From contig DGQS01000035.1 in the NCBI GenBank assembly GCA_002389785.1, forward strand, positions 1 through 6,370: a stretch of DNA of 6,370 nucleotides, given 5' to 3'. This stretch comes from Bacteroidetes bacterium UBA4408. Lineage in GTDB: Bacteria; Bacteroidota; Bacteroidia; UBA4408. Positions 1-6,195 of the stretch are shown here, in pieces (position 1 is the stretch's first letter; every line of letters starts with the position of its first letter). The position numbers were made by a program, and so were the translations under genes. The notes beneath the pieces are model-generated. The model was not told the DNA's origin, searched no databases, and saw only the letters and a list, made by a program, of their open reading frames with translations.

Positions 1-224
1 TTGTGAAAGGTTTCAATACCAAGAGCAGGTTTTAGAGCCTTTTGAATATCGCCATCGAACATTTCACAAGCCATCAGCAATAATGCAGGTCGCATGCGCT
101 TACCACCCAGGTGCAATATATAGGAAATTGGATCGTAAAGTTCGGCCGGTTGTTTAGTCAAATTGGCCGTATATAGTTCAATTTCTTTAGCAATAAGTTG
201 TTGTAAGGTGGATAATGAATTCAA
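1..224 (-). CDS. Polyprenyl (isoprenyl) diphosphate synthase, N-terminal part
   Basis: This is the first 74 codons of a trans-isoprenyl diphosphate synthase, the soluble enzyme that condenses isopentenyl diphosphate onto an allylic primer to make the prenyl chains of quinones, carotenoids or other lipids. The translation carries the family's first conserved motif, GGKRMRP at residues 40-46, which binds the IPP diphosphate, followed by ALLLMACEMFDGD and by GIETFH at 69-74. The last of these normally stands just before the catalytic DDxxD, which therefore lies outside the window. Chain length cannot be judged. The start is TTG at 224-222: the in-frame TAG at 236-234 leaves no ATG upstream, and the next in-frame ATG (residue 44) falls inside the GGKRMRP motif. 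A leader of about 40 residues before that motif is normal for the family. The gene starts 26 bp after the SDR stop, so it is probably the fourth gene of the same operon. The family call is secure; the product is not. Confidence 0.93.
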   Translation of the reverse strand, partial: MNSLSTLQQLIAKEIELYTANLTKQPAELYDPISYILHLGGKRMRPALLLMACEMFDGDIQKALKPALGIETFH

Positions 225-250
225 GGGAAATAACTATTGGTAAGTTTTAA

Positions 251-1195
251 TTACATGATAAATTGATTGTTTTCAATTACAATTTTAAGCCCTTCTTCGA
301 GCGGCATTAAAGGGTGATTGAGCAATTTTTTCATTTTGGTGGCATCCGGTTTTCTTCGCGTCATATCGCCTTCTTCCAAAGCGTGATGGTGTACAATTCT
401 GGAAGTAGAATAGGTACATCGAATAATAGTTTTTGCTAGATTAAGTATACTAATTTCCTGCTCGCCACCAATGTTAACAACATCATTTACGAATTTATTA
501 TTATAAAAGGCATGGGTGGTTGCTTCGATGTTGTCGGTTATATAACAGAACGTGCGTGTTTGGCTTCCATCACCATAAATTGTAATTTCTCTGTTTTTTA
601 GAGCTCTGGCAATAAATTTTGAAACAACAAAGTCTTTACTTTGCTTAGGTCCGTAAGTATTAAAAAATCGGAAGATGGTGTATTCTAAACCATATTCTTT
701 GTGATAGGATTTTAGAAAAGCTTCACCTACGTTTTTCACAATGGCATAGGGTAATCTCGAATTAAGTGGCGTAGTATGTTCATTTTGCGGAAATTCAACA
801 GGCTCTCCATAAACTTCAGATGACGAAGAATAATAAACTCTTTTCACACCTGTATTCTTAGATAAGCTGAGAATGTTTTTAAGTCCCTGTATATCTTCAA
901 GCACACTTACCGGATTTTCAAGTGTGCGTTTTACACCAACCAATGCAGCATAATGAAATACATAATTAAATGAGAAGGAGTAAAATACTCCGGCTATATC
1001 TTCAAATTTATTTACATCGCACTTTATAAATTTAATATTATTGTGTTTGCTCTGGGGTAATTTTTCAGGAATACCGGTGATAAAATTATCTACAATTACT
1101 AGTTGATTTTCTTTCTTCTCTGAAAGCTTTTCGGCTAGCGCACTTCCAATAAATCCTGCGCCACCGGTAATGAGTATTTTAACGTTTTCTTTCAC
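251..1195 (-). CDS. Extended SDR-family NAD-dependent nucleotide-sugar epimerase/dehydratase
   Basis: This is a 314-aa cytoplasmic short-chain dehydrogenase of the extended type, which uses bound NAD to oxidise a nucleotide-sugar transiently at C4. Visible motifs are the Rossmann loop TGGAGFIGS (G11, G14, G17), D36 closing the second strand (NAD specificity), HYAA at 81-84, SSSSEVYG at 123-130, the catalytic pair Y150/K154, RFFNTYGP at 176-183, and YGDG...TRTF at 207-216. The active site reads S-S-E rather than the T-D-E of dTDP-glucose 4,6-dehydratase (RmlB). This points to a UDP-glucose 4-epimerase-like or UDP-glucuronate decarboxylase-like enzyme; however, the HLASPASPP segment I expect in the decarboxylases is replaced by HYAALVGVKRT. 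The exact reaction is therefore open. The start is GTG at 1195-1193, 13 bp after the rfbA stop. The frame stays open a little further upstream (to TAG at 1222-1220) but offers no ATG there, and the glycine loop sits at the usual distance from this start. Length is normal for the family. Confidence 0.93.
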   Translation of the reverse strand: MKENVKILITGGAGFIGSALAEKLSEKKENQLVIVDNFITGIPEKLPQSKHNNIKFIKCDVNKFEDIAGVFYSFSFNYVFHYAALVGVKRTLENPVSVLEDIQGLKNILSLSKNTGVKRVYYSSSSEVYGEPVEFPQNEHTTPLNSRLPYAIVKNVGEAFLKSYHKEYGLEYTIFRFFNTYGPKQSKDFVVSKFIARALKNREITIYGDGSQTRTFCYITDNIEATTHAFYNNKFVNDVVNIGGEQEISILNLAKTIIRCTYSTSRIVHHHALEEGDMTRRKPDATKMKKLLNHPLMPLEEGLKIVIENNQFIM

Positions 1196-1208
1196 TTCTG
1201 CCAGTTCT

Positions 1209-2069
1209 TTATTTTTGTTCTATGTTCAACAAGTAATTTCCATAACCACTTTTTAACAATGGCTGGGCAATGTTAATTAATTGTTCTTTGCTAATAAAAT
1301 TCATTCGATAAGCGACTTCTTCAATACAGCCAATTTTAAGCCCTTGTCGTTCTTCAATAACCTGAACAAATTGTCCAGCTTGCATAAGCGATGCAAATGT
1401 ACCGGTATCTAACCAGGCCGTTCCTCGTTCAAGAATTCCAACATTTAATTTACCCATTTCTAAATATTGTTTATTCAAATCGGTAATTTCGTATTCACCA
1501 CGAGCACTTGGTTTCAGTGACTTAGCCATCGCTACCACTTGATTGTCGTAAAAATACAATCCGGTAACCGCATAGTTTGATTTTGGCTGCCGGGGCTTCT
1601 CCTCAAGACTCACCGCTTTGCCCGAGGCGTCGAACTCAACAACACCATATCTTTCAGGATCCGATACATGGTATGCAAAAATTACTGCACCATTTGGTTC
1701 ACGGTTTTCACGCAATAACTTTCCTAAACTTCCATAAAAAATATTATCCCCTAAAATCAGGGCCACGCTATCGGTTCCAATAAATTTTTCTCCAATTACA
1801 AATGCCTGGGCAAGTCCATTTGGAACTTCCTGAACAGCATATGAAAACTTACAACCTAGGTTAGAACCATCGCCAAGCAAGCGTTCAAAATGGGGTAAGT
1901 CGTGAGGGGTTGAAATGATTAATACTTCTCGTATTCCTGCAAGCATTAAAATCGACAAGGGATAATAAATCATTGGCTTGTCGTATACCGGCATTAATTG
2001 TTTGCTAACAGCTAAGGTAAGAGGGTGCAAGCGGGTTCCGGAGCCTCCTGCTAAAATTATTCCTTTCAT
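1209..2069 (-). CDS. rfbA: Glucose-1-phosphate thymidylyltransferase (dTDP-glucose synthase)
   Basis: RfbA/RmlA joins glucose 1-phosphate and dTTP into dTDP-glucose plus pyrophosphate, the first step towards dTDP-L-rhamnose and many other dTDP-deoxysugars. The 286-aa protein has the normal length and all signature parts: the nucleotide-binding loop [13 protein letters not shown] (6-18) with K23 after it, the metal-binding aspartate in [10 protein letters not shown] (D108), the sugar-binding LEEKP (155-159), GLYFYD (170-175), GEYEITDLN (191-199), and WLDTGT (219-224) with the second metal ligand D221. The ATG at 2069 overlaps the TGA of the upstream exporter gene as ATGA, the arrangement typical of translational coupling. 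A purine-rich AAAGAAG stands directly before the ATG. No rfbB, rfbC or rfbD lies in the window, so the fate of the dTDP-glucose is not shown here. In families this well conserved, confusion with glucose-1-phosphate uridylyl- or cytidylyltransferases is unlikely. Confidence 0.97.
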   Translation of the reverse strand: MKGIILAGGSGTRLHPLTLAVSKQLMPVYDKPMIYYPLSILMLAGIREVLIISTPHDLPHFERLLGDGSNLGCKFSYAVQEVPNGLAQAFVIGEKFIGTDSVALILGDNIFYGSLGKLLRENREPNGAVIFAYHVSDPERYGVVEFDASGKAVSLEEKPRQPKSNYAVTGLYFYDNQVVAMAKSLKPSARGEYEITDLNKQYLEMGKLNVGILERGTAWLDTGTFASLMQAGQFVQVIEERQGLKIGCIEEVAYRMNFISKEQLINIAQPLLKSGYGNYLLNIEQK

Positions 2070-4465
2070 ACTTCTTTATTAGTTTTTTTTATTTCCAGGT
2101 GTTCAAGTTCAATGTCCTCTTCTTCATCATAAAGTTGAAACAAAGATTCTTTCGTTAGCGCCTTCCGAGTTAAACTCTTTTCGAGTGAAAGTAAAAAGCA
2201 AGGCAACAAAATTAAATTTGAACAATAGGATATTAGCAAGGTTAGCGAAATTAAAATTCCCAAAGCGGCAGTTCCACCAAAACTTGATGCAGAAAAAATT
2301 CCGAACCCACAAAATAAAATAATGGCAGTGTAAATCATACTTACTCCGGTTTCGCGAATAGTTAAGGAAACTGTTTTTGAAATACTGAATTGATGGTTAC
2401 GTAATTCTTGTTTGTATTTAGTTAAGAAATACATATTTCCATCGGAGGCAATTCCAAAAGCAATACTAAAAATAAGAATAGTTGAGGGCTTTAATGGTAT
2501 GTGAAAATAACCCATTAGTCCGGCAGTTATAATTAAGGGAACAATACTGGGAAGTACTGAAATTACAACCATTCTAAAGGAAGCAAAAAGTGTAATCATT
2601 ACCAGCGAAATTAAAAAGATTGCAAGTAACACACTTTCCTGTAGATTTTTTACGAGGTAATTATTCCCTTTTAAAAACATCAAACTATTCCCATTTAAAT
2701 TTACATCGTATTTAGCCGGGTCAAAGATGGAATCTACCTTAGGCCGAATTTCCTTTACTAATTCTTTCATGCGAATAGACCCAACATCAGCCATCTGTAC
2801 ACTAATTCGTGTAATTTGTCGATTGCTATCTATAAACGCTTTAAACATTCCTTGTTTCTTCTGTTTGGAGTTAACAAAATAGCTTGACATTTTACCTAAT
2901 TCTAGTCCATTTGGCAAGATATAATATTTTGGTTCACCACCTTTGTAAGCTTGGTATGAAAACTTTATGGCTTCAACCACCGACACAGGTTTCGAAAATT
3001 CATCGTATTTTTTTAGTTCCTTTTGTAGTTTGTTAATTTTATAAAGTGTGGTCAGCGATAAGGCAGCTCCTTTTTTGCGGGTATCTACGGTTATCTCAAA
3101 TGGGAGCACACCATGGTAATTGGTTTCAAAGTATTTTAAATCAACATAGATGGGATCATTTTTAGGAAGGTCATCTACCACATATCCAATGATGTTAATT
3201 TTACTTATTCCAATAATTGAAATAAGAATAACCACCACAACCGAAATATAAATTCGTTTTCGGTAATGGTGTACCCAGTAATCAATGGTATTTAAAATAC
3301 CGGTTATTCGTTTCCCTTCAAGGTGGCTGGTTTGCTTGTCTTTTGGTACAGGTAGGTAACTGAAAATAATCGGAATTAAAAACAAGGAAGTAAGATAAGT
3401 GCCCATCACATTTAGTGCTGTTACTAATCCAAATTCAACCAAAATTTGACTATGAGTAAAATAAAATACCCCAAAACCTATAGAGGTTGTTACATTGGCA
3501 AAAAAGGTTGAAATACCAATTTTTTCAACCATACGGCTCAAAGCCTTAATCTTATTTCCATGTTTATTAATTTCAGTATGGTATTTATTCAATAGTAAGA
3601 TACAATTGGGTATACCAATAACAATTATAAGTGGAGGTATCAATCCCGACAGGGCTGAAATCTTATATCCCATTAAATAAATTGTTCCGAACGACCAGAT
3701 TACACCAATAACTATAATTAACAAGGAAAATATAACCGGGTAAAAGGAGCGAAAAAAGATGGATAAAATAATCAATGTAACTAGGAAGGCAAGTCCAAGA
3801 AACAAGACCATTTCCGAAGCAATTTTACGTGCAATATTAGTTCGGATATAAGGTAAGCCGGAGTAATGTAATGTTTGTTTGTATTTTTTTTCAAACACAT
3901 CGGTTCTTACTTTTATAGAATCAACAATACTTAAACGTGTTTTAGTGTTGAGTTTGAATTTATCAAAGGTAATAGCCATCAGCGTGGCATGACTTTCTTT
4001 ATTAATTAAGAATCCATTGTAAAACGGCAGATTAAAAATGGCTGCTTTTAATGAATCGAGTTGTAATTGAGTACGGGGTTTCTCGCTTATTAGGGGCTTA
4101 AATTCAAATTGTTCAAGCGAATCATTTGCCGTTAAGTTAAATACTCGTGCAATAGAAACTACTTCTTGTATCCCATCTATCTGCTTTATTCCATAAGTTA
4201 AATCATACCAGTCATTAAATTTTTCAAGTTCAAAAATGGTGGTATCATCAATACCAATAACCATGACATTTCCATCTTCTCCAAATTGTTTTTTAAAATT
4301 AGCATAGTTAATGGCCGCGCTATCTTCTTTCGGTAAAAGACTGGTAAATTCGTAGGTAATTTGAACAAATGAAGCTTGGTAAGCGAAGAATAGAGTGAAG
4401 CATGTAAACGCCGAAAGTATGGCGAGTCGGTTGCGAAGTATAAAACGAGCGAGTGCTGCCCACAT
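2066..4465 (-). CDS. RND superfamily (MMPL/Patched-type) membrane exporter
   Basis: A 799-aa inner-membrane protein with the duplicated six-plus-six helix layout of RND permeases. Helices lie near residues 13-30, 218-237, 241-265, 272-293, 317-336, 341-368, 404-422, 611-628, 632-653, 661-682, 707-727 and 733-759. Two large periplasmic domains (about 31-217 and 423-610) follow helices 1 and 7, and a charged cytoplasmic tail rich in Glu ends the protein (775-799). The size matches the MMPL/HpnN/Patched-like branch, which moves lipids or hydrophobic molecules using the proton gradient, rather than AcrB-type drug pumps of about 1000 aa. The second-half core helix has [10 protein letters not shown] with D675, the expected proton-relay position. 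The matching first-half helix has [14 protein letters not shown], with N287 and no Asp. The ATG at 4465 is the only reasonable start, as an in-frame TAA lies at 4495-4493 with no ATG between. It is the first gene of the minus-strand operon. The substrate is unknown; the sugar and prenyl genes downstream hint at a lipid. Confidence 0.9.
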   Translation of the reverse strand: MWAALARFILRNRLAILSAFTCFTLFFAYQASFVQITYEFTSLLPKEDSAAINYANFKKQFGEDGNVMVIGIDDTTIFELEKFNDWYDLTYGIKQIDGIQEVVSIARVFNLTANDSLEQFEFKPLISEKPRTQLQLDSLKAAIFNLPFYNGFLINKESHATLMAITFDKFKLNTKTRLSIVDSIKVRTDVFEKKYKQTLHYSGLPYIRTNIARKIASEMVLFLGLAFLVTLIILSIFFRSFYPVIFSLLIIVIGVIWSFGTIYLMGYKISALSGLIPPLIIVIGIPNCILLLNKYHTEINKHGNKIKALSRMVEKIGISTFFANVTTSIGFGVFYFTHSQILVEFGLVTALNVMGTYLTSLFLIPIIFSYLPVPKDKQTSHLEGKRITGILNTIDYWVHHYRKRIYISVVVVILISIIGISKINIIGYVVDDLPKNDPIYVDLKYFETNYHGVLPFEITVDTRKKGAALSLTTLYKINKLQKELKKYDEFSKPVSVVEAIKFSYQAYKGGEPKYYILPNGLELGKMSSYFVNSKQKKQGMFKAFIDSNRQITRISVQMADVGSIRMKELVKEIRPKVDSIFDPAKYDVNLNGNSLMFLKGNNYLVKNLQESVLLAIFLISLVMITLFASFRMVVISVLPSIVPLIITAGLMGYFHIPLKPSTILIFSIAFGIASDGNMYFLTKYKQELRNHQFSISKTVSLTIRETGVSMIYTAIILFCGFGIFSASSFGGTAALGILISLTLLISYCSNLILLPCFLLSLEKSLTRKALTKESLFQLYDEEEDIELEHLEIKKTNKEV

Positions 4466-4493
4466 ATCTAGTAGATCCGTTTTTTTAAGGAGT

Positions 4494-4501
4494 TAAAAGT
4501 A
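4494..4501 (-). promoter_or_regulatory. Candidate -7 element for the minus-strand operon
   Basis: On the minus strand this reads TACTTTTA, one base from the Bacteroidota -7 consensus TAnnTTTG. It lies 28 bp before the exporter ATG, giving a short leader. No convincing TTTG at the -33 position is visible, so the call rests on one box and on position: this is the only sizeable gap upstream of the four-gene operon. Confidence 0.3.
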
Positions 4502-4511
4502 ACTAAAAAAT

Positions 4512-4531
4512 TAGGAAAGGCTCCTTTACTA
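4512..4531. promoter_or_regulatory. 20-bp imperfect dyad, possible operator
   Basis: TAGGAAAGG and CCTTTACTA form 9-base arms that pair at 8 of 9 positions around a 2-base centre. The dyad sits about 10 bp upstream of the candidate -7 box of the exporter operon, so it would cover the -20 to -40 zone where a regulator could bind. A stem with a 2-base loop is poor as an RNA hairpin, so a protein site is the more natural reading. It occurs once in the intergenic region, and no regulator gene is nearby. Confidence 0.3.
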
Positions 4532-4673
4532 GGTAACTTTCTGTAATAGAAGTATAATTTAACCCCTTTGCTGGATGGCGTAATTTGCAGTACACCAAGC
4601 GATAAAACTCATACAGCGCTTATTTAGTTAGTTTAAGTTTATTTACTGTAACAAGGTATTGCATCTGCTTTTG

Positions 4674-4681
4674 TATTTTCG
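4674..4681 (+). promoter_or_regulatory. Candidate -7 element for the radical SAM gene
   Basis: TATTTTCG matches TAnnTTTG at all but one fixed base and lies 23 bp before the TTG start of the radical SAM gene. A TTG at 4659-4661 is too close to be a standard -33 element. The rest of the 239-bp divergent region (4466-4704) shows no gene and no further clear signal beyond the dyad and the opposite-strand box. Confidence 0.25.
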
Positions 4682-4704
4682 TAGCCAACTAATTTAATTT
4701 ACAA

Positions 4705-5733
4705 TTGAAAGCAAAATTTTGGGAAGCACTGCAGCTTCTAAAAAAGCTTAGTTTAAATAAGGCTTTCAATGCAACGAAAGTAGTTTCGAGTTATTATTTG
4801 AGTAAGTTGGTACGAAAGCCATATCAATGGGGCTTACCTATTAGTATTTCTATAGAGCCTACCACTTCGTGCAACCTGCGATGCCCGGAATGTCCAAGCG
4901 GAAAACGTGAATTCAGCAGAGCAACAGGGATGTTGTCGCTCCCCTTGTTTAAAAATACAATCGATGAATTGAAGTCGCACTTGCTGTACCTCACTTTTTA
5001 TTTTCAGGGCGAACCCTATTTAAATCCACAGTTTTTGGAAATGGTGCAATATGCGTCTCAGCGAGGTATTTACACCAGTACCAGTACCAATGCACATTAC
5101 TTGGATGATGAAAATGCAAAGCAAACAGTGTTAAGTGGCCTTGATAGATTAATTATTAGTATTGATGGAACAACCCAAGAAACGTATGCAGCTTACCGAA
5201 TAGGGGGGAAGCTCGAAAAAGTACTGCAAGGTGCCCGAACAATTGTAAAATGGAAGAAGCAATTAAATTCAGTAACTCCACATTTAATTTTTCAATTTTT
5301 AGTGGTAAAGCCAAATGAGCATCAAACCAATGAGGTAAAAAAAATGGCTAAAGAAATTGGAATTGATGAGGTAAAATTTAAGACTGCTCAGGTTTATGAG
5401 TTTGAGAATGGAAATGAATTAATCCCTGAAAATCCAAAGTATTCCCGTTATAGAAAAACAGATTCGGGCAAATACGAGATTAAAAATTTACTCCTGAATC
5501 ATTGTTGGAAACTATGGCACAGCAGTGTTATAACCTGGGATGGAAGAGTTGTTCCTTGTTGTTTTGATAAAGATGCCTCACATCAGTTTGGAAATGTAAA
5601 GGAGGCAGGATTTTCAACAGTTTGGCACAATAAAAAATATGATTCTTTCAGACATTCGCTGTTGAAAGCGCGTAGCGAGATTGACATATGTAAAAATTGC
5701 ACAGAAGGCACAAAGGTTTGGACAAGCTCTTGA
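4705..5733 (+). CDS. Radical SAM protein with reduced SPASM (twitch-like) domain
   Basis: A 342-aa cytoplasmic iron-sulfur enzyme that should cleave S-adenosylmethionine to start radical chemistry on an unknown substrate. The CxxxCxxC cluster site is C56, C60 and C63 within EPTTSCNLRCPECPSG. QGEP at 101-104 is the usual GGEP SAM-binding motif with its first Gly replaced, and ISIDG at 151-155 is a further core strand. The C-terminus has C267-x12-G-x4-C285, then C286, and CxxC at 329/332, after which the protein ends ten residues later. A complete SPASM domain would continue with CX5CX3C, so this one probably holds a single auxiliary cluster. The start is TTG at 4705: the frame is closed by TAA at 4690-4692 and the first in-frame ATG (residue 76) lies after the cluster motif. 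The N-terminal 55 residues, ending in KPYQWGLPISISIEPTTSC, look like genuine family sequence. Neighbours do not define the substrate; peptide modification and maturase roles are both possible. Confidence 0.92.
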   Translation: MKAKFWEALQLLKKLSLNKAFNATKVVSSYYLSKLVRKPYQWGLPISISIEPTTSCNLRCPECPSGKREFSRATGMLSLPLFKNTIDELKSHLLYLTFYFQGEPYLNPQFLEMVQYASQRGIYTSTSTNAHYLDDENAKQTVLSGLDRLIISIDGTTQETYAAYRIGGKLEKVLQGARTIVKWKKQLNSVTPHLIFQFLVVKPNEHQTNEVKKMAKEIGIDEVKFKTAQVYEFENGNELIPENPKYSRYRKTDSGKYEIKNLLLNHCWKLWHSSVITWDGRVVPCCFDKDASHQFGNVKEAGFSTVWHNKKYDSFRHSLLKARSEIDICKNCTEGTKVWTSS

Positions 5734-5746
5734 TTTTACAAGCAGC

Positions 5747-5770
5747 AAATACTTATTTAGTAAGGTATTT
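5747..5770 (+). terminator. Possible weak terminator hairpin after the radical SAM gene
   Basis: AAATACTTA and TAAGGTATTT can pair into a 9-bp stem with one bulged G around a 5-base loop (TTTAG), starting 13 bp after the radical SAM stop. The stem is AT-rich and only a TTTT tract spans its 3' edge, so it would be a weak intrinsic terminator, or merely a hairpin between two transcription units. Confidence 0.35.
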
Positions 5771-5793
5771 TAAAGTGTCATTTATAGATTGTT

Positions 5794-5801
5794 TACTTTT
5801 A
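5794..5801 (+). promoter_or_regulatory. Candidate -7 element for the small-protein pair
   Basis: TACTTTTA is the same octamer as the candidate box before the exporter operon and is one base off the Bacteroidota TAnnTTTG consensus. It lies 23 bp before the ATG of the 45-aa lipoprotein, downstream of the possible terminator, which would let the two small genes be transcribed separately from the radical SAM gene. No good -33 TTTG is seen. Confidence 0.3.
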
Positions 5802-5824
5802 CATGTACAATACTCCTTCATTCA

Positions 5825-5962
5825 ATGAGAAGCTTTGTTAAAAGTAAACTTGTATTAGCATTTATATTCCTGTTTTTAACGGTCGGTTGTGTGGTACGAA
5901 AAAGTAAAGTAAAACACCATAAAACCACTAAAAACTGTGATTGTCCTTCTTTTTCTCATTAA
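5825..5962 (+). CDS. Small basic lipoprotein ending in a CPSF motif (45 aa)
   Basis: A short reading frame starting at ATG 5825 and ending with TAA at 5960-5962. The product has a positively charged start (MRSFVKSK), a hydrophobic stretch at residues 9-20, and LTVGC at 18-22, which fits a slightly relaxed lipobox with C22 as the lipidated cysteine. The predicted mature form is only 24 residues, rich in Lys, His and Arg, and ends NCDCPSFSH with further cysteines at 38 and 40. It should sit on the periplasmic face of the inner membrane or in the outer membrane. Function is unknown. The complete export signal, the in-frame partner gene immediately downstream and the shared C-terminal motif argue that this is a real gene rather than a chance frame. 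Confidence 0.75.
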   Translation: MRSFVKSKLVLAFIFLFLTVGCVVRKSKVKHHKTTKNCDCPSFSH

Positions 5963-5965
5963 TTG

Positions 5966-6190
5966 ATGAACCTTAATTTCGTTCGTTTGAAAAAACTCTT
6001 AGTGTTGCTTTTATTAGTGCTTGTGGTGATACCGTTCGACTTAGAAGCGAAAGCCAAAGATAAAAAACGGAAGCGGCATAAAACGAATGTTCATTATGGA
6101 ATGAAACGCAAAAAGAAGCATCGGAAAAAGCACAATAAAGCTACCGCCTGTCCTTCTTTTCATAAAAAGCGAACCAACAACCTTTGGTAA
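5966..6190 (+). CDS. Small secreted, highly basic protein with a CPSF motif (74 aa)
   Basis: I place the start at ATG 5966, three bases after the stop of the lipoprotein gene. A TTG directly before it (5963) would add one residue but is less likely. Residues 1-10 are basic, 11-24 are strongly hydrophobic (LLVLLLLVLVVIPF), and FDLEAKAKD offers a signal peptidase I site after A28 or A30. The mature part of about 44 residues has 19 Lys/Arg and 5 His in clusters such as KDKKRKRHK and KRKKKHRKKH. It then has a single cysteine in ATACPSFHKK and ends NNLW. The motif matches the CDCPSFSH end of the upstream lipoprotein. I do not recognise the family. Such a charge suggests binding to anionic partners such as lipopolysaccharide, nucleic acid or phospholipid, but that is inference. 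It ends 5 bp before the convergent YihY-family gene. Confidence 0.72.
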   Translation: MNLNFVRLKKLLVLLLLVLVVIPFDLEAKAKDKKRKRHKTNVHYGMKRKKKHRKKHNKATACPSFHKKRTNNLW

Positions 6191-6195
6191 TGAGC

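Noticed and set aside
1577..1783. 68-codon plus-strand frame inside rfbA
   Set aside because: It is antisense to strongly conserved rfbA motifs, has no recognisable features, and is a shadow frame.
2127..2312. 61-codon minus-strand frame inside the exporter gene
   Set aside because: It runs in another frame of the conserved C-terminal helices of the exporter and reads as a shifted copy of membrane codons.
3495..3680. 61-codon plus-strand frame antisense to the exporter gene
   Set aside because: Its hydrophobic look comes from the complement of membrane-helix codons; no start signal or family features.
4705..6190. RiPP gene cluster: radical SAM/SPASM enzyme plus two cysteine-containing precursor peptides
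   Set aside because: Both small proteins carry Sec-type signals (lipobox, signal peptidase site) rather than a RiPP leader, a possible terminator separates them from the enzyme, and there is no protease, transporter or recognition-domain gene. Proximity alone is not enough.
5825..6190. A single gene split by a nonsense mutation (TAA at 5960-5962)
   Set aside because: Both parts have their own complete export signal and the same CPSF ending, so two genes fit better than one broken gene, although they are in the same frame.
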